A stretch of 39,667 bases of DNA from Chloroflexota bacterium (GTDB taxonomy: Bacteria; Chloroflexota; UBA6077; CF-72): positions 1 through 39,667 of the forward strand of contig JAFAZN010000088.1 of NCBI GenBank assembly GCA_019239775.1, read 5' to 3'. This document shows positions 31,619-39,255 of the stretch, piece by piece. Under the pieces are notes generated by a model. That model was not told the origin of the DNA. It searched no databases and saw only the letters and a program-made list of their open reading frames with translations. The translations under genes and the position numbers were made by a program. Within the stretch, counting starts at the first letter, position 1, and each line of letters opens with the position of its first letter.

Positions 31619-32704
31619 ATGGCTAACGTTGTTCTCGACGACGTGGTGAAGTCATTCGGCGATGTCGTCGCCGTCGATCACGTCAACCTGGAGATCGAAG
31701 ACGGCGAGTTCATGGCTCTTGTCGGTCCATCAGGCTGCGGAAAAACAACCACACTGAACATGGTTGCGGGCCTGATCGAGCTCACCTCTGGCACGATTGC
31801 GATTGGCGGCAAGGTCGTCAACGACCTCGATCCAAAAGACCGCGACATCGCCATGGTGTTCCAGAATTACGCGCTGTACCCGAACAAGTCCGTCGCCGAG
31901 AACCTGGCGTTCCCGCTCCAGATGCGCAAAGTCAGCAAATCCGATATTGAGGTGAGGGTAAAGCGAGCCGCCGAAATCCTGAGCATCAGCCATTTGCTCA
32001 ACCGCAAACCGCGCCAGCTGTCGGGTGGCCAGCAACAGCGCGTTGCGCTAGGTCGGGCGCTCGTGCGCGACCCGAAGGCCTTTCTCATGGACGAGCCGCT
32101 GTCAAACCTCGATGCCATGCTGCGCGTCCAGATGCGCTCGGAGCTCAAGCGCTTGCACCAGCAGTTTTCGACCACCGTGATCTACGTCACTCACGACCAG
32201 ATGGAAGCCATGACGATGGCGGACCGCATCGCCGTCATGTCTGGCGGCGTGCTCCAGCAGGTTGGCACACCCGATGACATCTACAACCGGCCTGCCAACA
32301 CGTTCGTGGCGGGGTTCGTCGGTAGTCCCGCGATGAACTTCCTCAGCGGAAACGTCACGACCAGCAACGACGAGACCGCGATCCAGGGTTCGGGCTGGAC
32401 ACTCCCGCTCAGCCAGAGAAACATCTCCCGAGTGGGAGGGAGTACTACCTCCGAGGTCATCGTGGGTGCGCGACACACCAATCTGACTGTCCTGCCGGAG
32501 GACGCGACCAGCGGCCTGCCCGCGCGTGTGTACACGATTGAACCGACTGGTGACCTGACGTTTGTGCACGTCTGGTTGGGCGAGCAACTTGTCGTTGCCA
32601 GTACGCCCGGCACCTACCATGGCGTCGCGGACCAGCCAATCCGCCTCGAGTTCGACCAGGACCGTCTGTATCTGTTCGACGCGGAAACGAAGCGCGCGTT
32701 ATAG
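31619..32704 (+). CDS. CUT1 sugar ABC transporter ATPase (MalK/UgpC/MsmK type)
   Basis: A 361-residue ATPase with Walker A GPSGCGKTT near residue 37, VFQNYALYPN as Q-loop, the signature LSGGQQQR near 136, Walker B FLMDEPLSNLD and the H-loop VTHDQMEA. The C-terminal third (from about residue 240) is the MalK-type OB/TOBE regulatory domain, slightly divergent. It belongs to the operon beginning at 28163 and is the only CUT1 ATPase in the window, while permease pairs at 10160-12164 and 23151-24964 have none. ATPases of this type are known to serve several permeases (MsmK, MsiK), so sharing is plausible here. Confidence 0.95.
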   Translation: MANVVLDDVVKSFGDVVAVDHVNLEIEDGEFMALVGPSGCGKTTTLNMVAGLIELTSGTIAIGGKVVNDLDPKDRDIAMVFQNYALYPNKSVAENLAFPLQMRKVSKSDIEVRVKRAAEILSISHLLNRKPRQLSGGQQQRVALGRALVRDPKAFLMDEPLSNLDAMLRVQMRSELKRLHQQFSTTVIYVTHDQMEAMTMADRIAVMSGGVLQQVGTPDDIYNRPANTFVAGFVGSPAMNFLSGNVTTSNDETAIQGSGWTLPLSQRNISRVGGSTTSEVIVGARHTNLTVLPEDATSGLPARVYTIEPTGDLTFVHVWLGEQLVVASTPGTYHGVADQPIRLEFDQDRLYLFDAETKRAL

Positions 32705-32713
32705 GAGGCAAAG

Positions 32714-33760
32714 ATGTCGCTTGGAGTTGCAATCTTCGGCGCAGGACGCGCCGGCCATGGCCACGCTCGCGCAATCACACAGGTTGCTGGCGCGAACCTG
32801 GTCGCCGTATTCGACGCGGATTCCTCACGCGCCGCGGCGTTCGCGGAAACACACGGCTGTGAGGCATACACCACCTCCGACGAAGTCCTGAAACGCGACG
32901 ACGTCCAGGTCGTTATGGTTGCGCTGCCCAACTTCCTCCATGAGCGGGCGACCATCGAGGCAGCCTCCGCGAGAAAGCACGTTTTTCTGGAAAAGCCAAT
33001 GGCCGACACGCTCGAAGAGTGTGATCGCATGCTCAAAGCAGTGCAACGGGCCGGCGTCCAACTGCTGGTCGCGCACAGCCAGCGCTACTTCGCCTCGACC
33101 ATTCGAGCGCGCGAAATGCTCCAGGGAGGAGAGATCGGCGAGCCGGTGTTCGCGACCGACACCTGGTACAAGAATTTCGGGGTGGAAATACGACTGCCCT
33201 GGTTCCTCGACCGCGCAACCGGCGGCGGCATGTGGTTGATGAATGGCGCCCACATGATCGACCGCACAAGTTGGGTGCTCGACACGGAGGTAGCTTCGGT
33301 CCGCGCGTGGATCGGCTCTCCATTCCACAACCTCTCAGCGGACGACGCGAATATGGCCTTCCTCCAGCTGCGCAACGGCAAGCACGCTACAATCGTGCAC
33401 GCCGGCTACAAAACGCGTGGCGTCGACCGCTGCGAAGTCGAAATCACGTGTACCAATGGAATGCTTCGTTTCGACTCGTATTCCAACCAGCTCGCGGTCG
33501 ATCGAGACGGTGCGTACGTACCGATCGAAGTGGATCGCAAAGAACCGTTCGCCGAGGAGCTCGCCAACCTGGTGGCGACCATCAACGGCATCGAAGAGCT
33601 GCGTGTGCCGCCCGTGTGGGGCCGCCATATCGTGGAGGTTCTGCTTGCCGCCGAAGAATCCTCCCGCACGGGCCGCGAAGTCTCAGTGAGCCCGACGGGC
33701 CTCAATCAAAGAAGTCCGAGTCCTCTGGCCGCAGGTGGGCCTTCGCTGCATCAGTCCTGA
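32714..33760 (+). CDS. Gfo/Idh/MocA-family NAD(P)-dependent oxidoreductase
   Basis: A 348-residue sugar oxidoreductase. The N-terminal Rossmann fold carries GAGRAGHGHARAI near residue 10. The catalytic-Lys signature is LEKPMA (E93-K94-P95), followed by AHSQRYF and TGGGMWLMNGAHMIDRTSWVL, which contains the catalytic Asp/His region of the family. A GGAGG Shine-Dalgarno precedes ATG 32714. It lies 9 bp after the ATPase gene in the same operon, so it probably oxidises or reduces the imported sugar or acid. The last about 20 residues look non-conserved, and the 3' end overlaps the convergent enolase-family gene by 59 bp. The exact substrate is not predictable. Confidence 0.92.
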   Translation: MSLGVAIFGAGRAGHGHARAITQVAGANLVAVFDADSSRAAAFAETHGCEAYTTSDEVLKRDDVQVVMVALPNFLHERATIEAASARKHVFLEKPMADTLEECDRMLKAVQRAGVQLLVAHSQRYFASTIRAREMLQGGEIGEPVFATDTWYKNFGVEIRLPWFLDRATGGGMWLMNGAHMIDRTSWVLDTEVASVRAWIGSPFHNLSADDANMAFLQLRNGKHATIVHAGYKTRGVDRCEVEITCTNGMLRFDSYSNQLAVDRDGAYVPIEVDRKEPFAEELANLVATINGIEELRVPPVWGRHIVEVLLAAEESSRTGREVSVSPTGLNQRSPSPLAAGGPSLHQS

Positions 33761-34904
33761 ACTCGACGCCCATCCCTGGCAGCTTCCACGCATCGATGTC
33801 GATAAACCCGTTCGAAACGATGGGGTCGGGTACCCCTTCGACGATGTCGTACCACCAGTCGGGCTTGCCGACCGGATACTCGAAGGCGATGTAGTTCTGC
33901 GGCAATGTGGCGCACACCTGCACGAGCGCCGCCAGTCCCAGCACACCATCGCCCGTCCCGTGTGGCGCCATCAAGATGCCGTGCAGGTCGGCATACTCCG
34001 CGATCCACTTCAATTCGGCAATTCCGCCGACGTCCGCTGGATCCGGACCCACCACATTCACGGCGTGGTTCTCGATCAGGCCCTTGAAGTTGTTGCGCAA
34101 ATAGATTTGCTCGCCCGTATGGATGGGCGTCGACGTGCTCGTGGTTACCTCGCGGTAGAGGTCGGGATCCACAAAAGGGGTGTAGTCGCCGGTGATCATA
34201 TCTTCTAGCCAGGTGATGTTGAGCGGCTCCACGGCGCGCGCAAACCGAATGGCATCCGGCACAGTCCAGCCCGGGCCGCAGTCCAGCGCCAGACCAATCG
34301 AGTCACCCAGCACATCTTTCATCGCTTTTACACACGCGACAACATGCTTCAGGCCTTTCTCGGTCAGCAGGCCCCGCTCGCGATTGCCGTGGCGCGCTTC
34401 ACGCGAACGCTCGCCATAGAAGAAATCCGGGATCTCGCGCGCCATCGGACTATGAAAGCTGATGCCTTGTTTGATCAGCGTGAAGCCCTCGGGCGCAGCC
34501 TTCATCCGGGCCATGTTCTCGGCATAGTCTTCTGGCGAATAGCCCGTCATCGGAAACCGCACCGCGCCGTTATAGACCCGTACGCGGTCGCGGACCCTTC
34601 CTCCGAGCAGCCGATGGACCGGCAGACCGGCTGCTTTGCCAGCCACGTCCCACAATGCCATTTCGATCGCACTGACCGCGCTGCCCCACGGTTTGAATGC
34701 GCCGCGGTGGCGAATCTGCAGCATCACGCGCTCGACCTGAGTTGGATCCAGCCCAAGGATGAACGGCTTGTAATAGAGCACGTGCGGCTTCAGGTAGGGC
34801 TTGTACGACTCCGCGGCGCCGTAGCCGCTCAGTCCTTCATCCGTGACGATCCGCACAATTGGGTAGTCGCCAATGATCGCGCATTTCAAATCCGTGATTA
34901 TCAT
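33702..34904 (-). CDS. Enolase-superfamily sugar-acid dehydratase (mandelate racemase subgroup-like)
   Basis: A 400-residue protein with the N-terminal capping domain and (beta/alpha)7-beta barrel of the enolase superfamily. Likely metal ligands are D208 (ALDCGP), E234 (WLEDM) and E265 (HTGEQI). H315 (MAPHGTG) would be the general acid/base of the mandelate racemase and sugar-acid dehydratase groups, and a Lys sits in TLIKQG. ATG 34904 starts exactly at MIITDLKCAII; the frame stays open upstream to 35027 within the SDR gene. It overlaps that gene by 4 bp. Dehydration of an aldonate or aldarate is probable from family and context, but the substrate is unknown and a racemase or cycloisomerase is not excluded. 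Confidence 0.88.
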   Translation of the reverse strand: MIITDLKCAIIGDYPIVRIVTDEGLSGYGAAESYKPYLKPHVLYYKPFILGLDPTQVERVMLQIRHRGAFKPWGSAVSAIEMALWDVAGKAAGLPVHRLLGGRVRDRVRVYNGAVRFPMTGYSPEDYAENMARMKAAPEGFTLIKQGISFHSPMAREIPDFFYGERSREARHGNRERGLLTEKGLKHVVACVKAMKDVLGDSIGLALDCGPGWTVPDAIRFARAVEPLNITWLEDMITGDYTPFVDPDLYREVTTSTSTPIHTGEQIYLRNNFKGLIENHAVNVVGPDPADVGGIAELKWIAEYADLHGILMAPHGTGDGVLGLAALVQVCATLPQNYIAFEYPVGKPDWWYDIVEGVPDPIVSNGFIDIDAWKLPGMGVEFRTDAAKAHLRPEDSDFFD

Positions 34905-35665
34905 GCTTCGCGGAGCACTCCCGCACGCGGATCGACGTACGGCAACACGCGCGTTTCCGTTGCGATGCTGCTCACGTCGTCCTCGGGTGTAAAGCCTAGC
35001 TCCTCCCGCGCAGTCGTCAGGTCCCAATGCCGCTGCGGGTTGTTAGACGTGGCGTTGTAAATCCCGAACCGCCGTGGGGTCTCGAGGCTGAGCCGCACGA
35101 TTTGCGCCAGATCCCGTGCGCTAATCCACAGCGGATTCTGACTGGCCACTGACGGATTGTTCACGGTGAACCAGCCAATTCTGAGGCAGATCACGGAAAG
35201 TCCAAAGGCATCGCTGTAGTACTGTCCAAGCGCTTCTCCAAATGCCTTACTGACGCCATAGAGACTGTCCGGCCTCACCGCTGAATGCGTGGTGACCGGC
35301 CACATCTGGTCCAGGTTGTAGAACCCCATGACGTGGTTGGTAGATGCAAAGACAATCTTGTTTGCACCCTGGCGGCGTGCCGCCTCGAACACGTTGCGCG
35401 TGCCTACGATGTTGTTGGGCAGCACCGAGTCCCAGGTACCTTGCGTGCTCGGGTTCGCCGCCAGGTGAACGACCGCGTCGGCGCCGTCGAGCGCGGATTC
35501 CATCTCCTCCAGGTTGGCGACGTTCACCATTCGGAATTCATCACCCGCCAGGTCAGAGGCCGGCTCACGCACATCTAGCAGCCGAAGCTGATAGTGCTCG
35601 CGCAGCAATGGTCGGATCGCGGTGCTGATGTTGCCTGCGCCGCCCGTGATCGCGACCAACGTCAT
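34901..35665 (-). CDS. Uronate-dehydrogenase-like extended SDR
   Basis: A 254-residue short-chain dehydrogenase with the Rossmann motif TGGAGNIS near residue 7, HLAANPS near 67, FASTNHVMGFYN near 104 and the catalytic YGVSK near 133. The segments STNHVMGFY and PDSLYGVSKAFGEAL are like those of bacterial uronate dehydrogenases, which oxidise galacturonate or glucuronate to aldarolactones with NAD+. The start at 35665 begins the Rossmann strand and overlaps the upstream dehydratase stop; the downstream gene overlaps by 4 bp as well, so three genes are tightly coupled. Flanking sugar-acid dehydratases fit this role. A nucleotide-sugar epimerase or other SDR function cannot be excluded. Confidence 0.82.
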   Translation of the reverse strand: MTLVAITGGAGNISTAIRPLLREHYQLRLLDVREPASDLAGDEFRMVNVANLEEMESALDGADAVVHLAANPSTQGTWDSVLPNNIVGTRNVFEAARRQGANKIVFASTNHVMGFYNLDQMWPVTTHSAVRPDSLYGVSKAFGEALGQYYSDAFGLSVICLRIGWFTVNNPSVASQNPLWISARDLAQIVRLSLETPRRFGIYNATSNNPQRHWDLTTAREELGFTPEDDVSSIATETRVLPYVDPRAGVLREA

Positions 35666-36891
35666 GGACGAATCACCGTTCCGTCCAATCGTCGAATCGC
35701 CGGCCACGCGCCATTGAGCGGATGTTCCGGGAACGGATATTTTGCCGCGAGGCTTTCATCCAGGTCGATGCCCAGCCCGGGCCGTTCATTTGACCAGAGT
35801 GCGCCGTCGCGGATTTGGGGCGTGCCCGGGAAGACTTCGCGCGTGCGTTCGCCAAACTCGTGCTGCTCCTGGATGCCGAAGTTGTGACACGCCAGGTCCA
35901 ACTGCAAGTTGGCTGCGTGACCTACCGGGGATACGTCTCCCGGCCCGTGCCAGGCCGTGCGCACGCCGAAGAACTCGCACATGGCAGCGAGCTTCCGTGC
36001 CATGCTTAGGCCGCCGATATCCGAAATGTGGACGCGGATAAAGTCAATCAGCCGGTCCTTGATCAACGGCACGTACTCTGCCTGATTCACGAAGAGCTCG
36101 CCCATCGCGAGAGGTGTACTGGTTTGCTGCCGCACAATGCGGAAGTATTCGTTGTCCTCCGGCGCAAACAGGTCTTCGAGGAAGAACAAACGGTATTGCT
36201 CCAGCTCCTTGGCCAGTCCAATCGCCTGGATGGCCGGGACGCGTTCGTGCACGTCGTGCAGAAGCTCCACCTCGTCGCCCAGTTGGACGCGCAGGTGTTC
36301 GAACATCTTCGGCACCTGTCGGCAGTAAGGCCCCGGCTCCCACGGCGCCTGCTCCAGCTGCAGGTGGGGCGGTGTTTTCTCAGCCGAAAGCGTCCACGCG
36401 CCCGAGCCATACGTGGAGTAGCCGCGCACCGCCATCTGGCATCGCACGTACCGATAGCCACGCTCCATGTACTTGCGCGCGTTCTCTTCCAGCTCCTGGA
36501 GATCGCGCCCCGACGCGTGTGCATACAGTGGCGCCGACGTACGACACTTGCCGCCGAGCAGCTGATACACCGGCATTCCGGCTTGCTTGCCTTTGATGTC
36601 CCACAGCGCTTCGTCAACACCACTCAGTGCGTTGTTGAGCACCGGACCGCTGCGCCAGTAGGAGCTGACGTACGCGGCCTGGTAGATATCCTCGATATCT
36701 TCGGAATTGCGTCCGATCAGGAACGGTGCAAGGTACTCCTGAACAGCGGTAACGACCGCGAGCGGTCGCTGCGTGAACGTAGCGCAGCCGAGCCCGTACA
36801 GCTCGGGCTCATCAGTTTCGACTTTGACAATGACCAGGCGAATGCCATCTGGCGCCGTACAGATCGTCCGCACGGCGGTGATACGGGGCAT
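35662..36891 (-). CDS. ManD/RspA-type enolase-superfamily dehydratase (D-mannonate/D-gluconate dehydratase family)
   Basis: A 409-residue protein closely matching the ManD layout. Visible marks are YVRCQ near residue 145, HDVHER with D213 and H215, E239 in FLED, E265 in MGELF, HISDIGG, and WHGPGDVSPVGHAANLQLD containing H315. The family dehydrates D-mannonate and/or D-gluconate to 2-keto-3-deoxygluconate, although several members are nearly inactive. The start follows a -10-like TACACT by 6 nt, again of leaderless type. It heads a three-gene coupled set with the SDR and the second enolase-family protein. With UxuA at 26430 the region encodes two unrelated routes to the same product. Confidence 0.9.
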   Translation of the reverse strand: MPRITAVRTICTAPDGIRLVIVKVETDEPELYGLGCATFTQRPLAVVTAVQEYLAPFLIGRNSEDIEDIYQAAYVSSYWRSGPVLNNALSGVDEALWDIKGKQAGMPVYQLLGGKCRTSAPLYAHASGRDLQELEENARKYMERGYRYVRCQMAVRGYSTYGSGAWTLSAEKTPPHLQLEQAPWEPGPYCRQVPKMFEHLRVQLGDEVELLHDVHERVPAIQAIGLAKELEQYRLFFLEDLFAPEDNEYFRIVRQQTSTPLAMGELFVNQAEYVPLIKDRLIDFIRVHISDIGGLSMARKLAAMCEFFGVRTAWHGPGDVSPVGHAANLQLDLACHNFGIQEQHEFGERTREVFPGTPQIRDGALWSNERPGLGIDLDESLAAKYPFPEHPLNGAWPAIRRLDGTVIRP

Positions 36892-36954
36892 ACCACAAGT
36901 GTAAAGAGTTGATTTGGAAGTCGAAAGCTCAGGAGCAGACGAGTTTTTTCGTCA
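36892..36954. promoter_or_regulatory. Intergenic region with ManD promoter hexamer and a small hairpin
   Basis: TACACT on the minus strand (36898-36903) ends 6 nt before the ManD-type ATG; no strong -35 is seen. GACGA-GTTTTT-TCGTC (36938-36953) is a 5-bp stem-loop directly after the monooxygenase stop codon. It is too weak to call a terminator, so read-through from the upstream genes is possible. Confidence 0.35.
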
Positions 36955-38028
36955 TCAGTTCCTTGCGTGCTCCAGTAGGCCGGAGAGCGCGGGGATCACC
37001 TCGGAAGCGAAGAGCTGTAGCGAATTGAGCGTTTGCGCGGAGGTCAAGCTCCCAAACGAGAAGCAACCCACCACGTAGTTGGCTCCCGACTGCCTTAGCA
37101 TCTCCTGTAGCGTATTCCGCACCGTTTCGGGCGAGCCGACCAGGATGCTTGTCCGCCCAATCTCGTGCTCGAAGTTGCGTCGATCGGCGTAGCGCTCCGG
37201 TTGCCCGCGTCGAACGTAGCGATAGCTGAAGTTGTGCGCGAACAGCTCATACGCGGGCTTCGCCTGCTCCAGCGCGAGCGCATCCGTCTCGGCCACATGG
37301 ATGTGCACCATGAAGCCCACCTTCGGATCCGGAACGTGCGCATTCAATCGGCCCGGGTGGTCCGCATGCGCGTCCAGCTCACTCCAGTAGCGCTGCACCA
37401 TTTCTGCCACTCGCTCAAAGTTCGGCGCCAGGTGTACGGAGAACACGGCGTTTAGCCCCTGACCGGCGACCCACGGAACCGATCCAACGTTCGAAGTGGG
37501 ATACCACAACGGAGGATATGGACGTTGCACCGGCCTGAGGCGCGTGATCACCTTCGCGAAGGAATAATGCGACCCCTGAAAGTCGATCTCTCCGGTCGAG
37601 ATGCCACCCAGCATCACCTGGAGCCCCTCGTTGAACATCGCGCGCGCTTTTTCGGGATCGCCTTCGATGTGCTCGCCAAACGATCCGCGACTGAGCCCCA
37701 GCTCGACCCTGCCGCCGCTCAGCTGGTCGAGCATGCAAATCTCTTCCAGCAGACGTACCGGGTCATAGAGCGGCAGGATGTAACTGAGCGACCCGAAGCG
37801 TAGTCGCTCCGTACGCTGTGCGACCGCCGACAGGAACACATTGGGTGAAGGCACCGTCGACAATTCGGTGGCGTGGTGCTCGGCCAGGTGATACGCATAA
37901 AAACCCAGACGGTCCGCGAGCTCCAGCATGCGCAGCCGTTCCTCGTAGGTCTCGCCCTGGCCGCGGCCCGATTCGTCGAGCCAATCAAAGAGTCCAAAAC
38001 GTACGGGCGCCCGCTCGTGTTCAGTCAT
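36955..38028 (-). CDS. Luciferase-like flavin-dependent monooxygenase/oxidoreductase (LLM family)
   Basis: A 357-residue bacterial-luciferase-like TIM-barrel protein. FGLFDWLDE opens strand 1. YHLAEHH near residue 47 is the EHH segment typical of this group, followed by PSPNVFLSAVAQRTERLRFGSL and DQLSGGRVELGLSRG near residue 100, the flavin-phosphate region. Family members use FMNH2 or F420 to oxidise organic substrates, including sulfonates and other small molecules. It starts 5 bp after the stop codon of a TauA/SsuA-like binding protein, so the two are an operon, and uptake plus monooxygenation of one compound is a reasonable inference. No flavin reductase is in the window. Confidence 0.9.
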   Translation of the reverse strand: MTEHERAPVRFGLFDWLDESGRGQGETYEERLRMLELADRLGFYAYHLAEHHATELSTVPSPNVFLSAVAQRTERLRFGSLSYILPLYDPVRLLEEICMLDQLSGGRVELGLSRGSFGEHIEGDPEKARAMFNEGLQVMLGGISTGEIDFQGSHYSFAKVITRLRPVQRPYPPLWYPTSNVGSVPWVAGQGLNAVFSVHLAPNFERVAEMVQRYWSELDAHADHPGRLNAHVPDPKVGFMVHIHVAETDALALEQAKPAYELFAHNFSYRYVRRGQPERYADRRNFEHEIGRTSILVGSPETVRNTLQEMLRQSGANYVVGCFSFGSLTSAQTLNSLQLFASEVIPALSGLLEHARN

Positions 38029-38033
38029 TGTTC

Positions 38034-39152
38034 TCAGTGCACCTTATCAAGTCCGAGTGCTACAGCCTTTTGAACATAGGAGGAATCGATGTACTTCGAG
38101 ATGTCCAAACCAACCACTTTTGGATTCTTCTCACCCAACAAACTGATGCTGTCCGCAAACTGGTTCGGTGCGGCCAGCGGCACACTGGGTACGACTGAGC
38201 CGGCGAAGAAGTCATAGGTCGCCGAAGCAACGGTATCGTCGTCGAGCTGGAGCTGCTCCTTTAACACGGGCAAGGCGGCATTCTTGTCGGCCTTCATGAC
38301 CGCAATGCCTTCGACCAGCGCGTTGATGAAGCCCTGCACTACCTGCGGGTTCGCCTTTACGTAGTCTTGCTTCGCGGCGATCACGCCCTGTGCGTTGGGC
38401 AAACCTTCGGTGGTGAGGTCGAATAAGACATGAAAGCCGGCCTTTTCCAGTTCGAGGCGGTCGGAGACCTGCGCGACCGTGCAGCAAATCTGGCCATTCT
38501 GAAGTGCCGCCATGCGCGCACCCGGCTGTTCCACGGCCAGGATCGTCACGTCGGTGTCCGGGTCCAGGCCCTCCTTCTTGAGCACGACCCGTGTAGCAAT
38601 GTCCGTTGCATCGCCCACCGCGCGGATAGCGATGGTCTTACCTTTCAGATCTTCCTTGGTGGTGATGTCTTTTGAAACCTCGAAGACGTAGGGGTAGCTT
38701 GGAGTGAGCGTGGCAAGCACCTCGACATTGGCGTCCTGCGCATCGGCGGTGACGATTTCCGATCCTGTGATGTCGACCATTTGAACGTCACCCCCGAGAA
38801 GGGCTGCCGTTGCAACCGAACCGCCGCCCAGTGGCCGGAGGTCCACATCCAGGCCGTACTTGTTGAAGATGCCCTTGTCCCGAGCGATGAACAGCGGCAG
38901 GTGCGCGCCGCCATCGGGATAGGACACCGCGATTTTCGAGAGCTGCGCGGGCGTGGGCGCCACGGTGGGCGCGGGCGCAGCCGTGGGCGCGGGCGCAGCC
39001 GTGGGCGCGGCGGGTGCAGCAGTGGGCGCGGCGGGTGCAGCCGTGGGCGCGGCGGCTGCAGCCGTGGGCGCGGCGGGCGCAGCCGTACACGCCACTGTGA
39101 CGAGAACCACGAAGGTCGCCAGCAGGGTCCATCCGCGATGCATCCGAATCAC
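38034..39152 (-). CDS. TauA/SsuA/THI5-like ABC substrate-binding lipoprotein
   Basis: A 372-residue binding protein of the NMT1/SsuA-like group. The signal peptide ends in a lipobox-like VTVAC (Cys22), followed by a long Ala-Pro-Thr linker encoded by DNA repeats (38965-39084). The mature part opens KIAVSYPDGGAHLPLFIARDKGIFNKYGLDVDL, the hallmark start of this family, and has LKGKTIAIRAVGDATDIA. GTG 39152 is chosen because AAGGA lies 10 nt upstream; ATG 39143 is a close alternative, and a longer frame to 39227 runs into the operator. It is followed by the luciferase-like gene and divergent from a GntR regulator. No permease or ATPase partner is present. The ligand is unknown; sulfonates, nitriles or pyrimidine-like compounds are typical for relatives. 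Confidence 0.88.
   Translation of the reverse strand: MIRMHRGWTLLATFVVLVTVACTAAPAAPTAAAAAPTAAPAAPTAAPAAPTAAPAPTAAPAPTVAPTPAQLSKIAVSYPDGGAHLPLFIARDKGIFNKYGLDVDLRPLGGGSVATAALLGGDVQMVDITGSEIVTADAQDANVEVLATLTPSYPYVFEVSKDITTKEDLKGKTIAIRAVGDATDIATRVVLKKEGLDPDTDVTILAVEQPGARMAALQNGQICCTVAQVSDRLELEKAGFHVLFDLTTEGLPNAQGVIAAKQDYVKANPQVVQGFINALVEGIAVMKADKNAALPVLKEQLQLDDDTVASATYDFFAGSVVPSVPLAAPNQFADSISLLGEKNPKVVGLDISKYIDSSYVQKAVALGLDKVH
38965..39084. repeat. Tandem repeats encoding the lipoprotein linker (2 x 18 bp + 4 x 21 bp)
   Basis: Two identical 18-bp units (GTGGGCGCGGGCGCAGCC at 38965 and 38983) are followed by four 21-bp units starting at 39001, 39022, 39043 and 39064, which differ at one to three bases. 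All are multiples of three, so gain or loss of units changes only the length of the Ala-Pro-Thr linker. Shorter repeats of the same amino-acid type occur in the genes at 16752, 25057 and 28163. Confidence 0.9.
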
Positions 39153-39190
39153 CAATCTCACGTCCTTTCCCAAACAAGCAGTCCCCAACC

Positions 39191-39220
39191 TTGACGCGGC
39201 TCGAACCTCAGCCCTAGACT
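39191..39220 (+). promoter_or_regulatory. Promoter of the GntR-family regulator gene
   Basis: TTGACG (39191-39196), 18 nt, TAGACT (39215-39220). The predicted start of transcription falls inside the operator palindrome at 39227-39237, and the leader is about 18 nt. Confidence 0.55.
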
Positions 39221-39225
39221 CGCGC

Positions 39226-39255
39226 ATTGTCAGACAAACTGATAATGAGTGTCAA
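39226..39255 (-). promoter_or_regulatory. Promoter of the binding-protein/monooxygenase operon
   Basis: On the minus strand a perfect TTGACA (plus coordinates 39250-39255) is followed after 18 nt by GACAAT (39226-39231). The -10 overlaps the operator. The -35 lies inside the first codons of the divergent GntR gene. Confidence 0.5.
39227..39237. promoter_or_regulatory. GntR/FadR-type operator between divergent genes
   Basis: TTGTCAGACAA is a perfect 11-bp odd palindrome matching the general FadR-subfamily pattern TNGTNNNACNA. It covers the -10 of the minus-strand operon and the predicted transcription start of the plus-strand regulator gene, so one bound dimer could repress both. Confidence 0.65.

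Noticed and set aside
36028..36912. 294-codon plus-strand frame over the ManD-type gene
   Set aside because: It is a shadow of the enolase-superfamily gene, and the minus strand shows all catalytic residues.
36938..36953. Hairpin as intrinsic terminator after the monooxygenase gene
   Set aside because: The stem is only 5 bp, the T run lies in the loop and there is no U tract after the stem.
38965..39084. Possible CRISPR array
   Set aside because: The units are directly adjacent with no spacers, lie in frame inside a lipoprotein gene and encode a linker.
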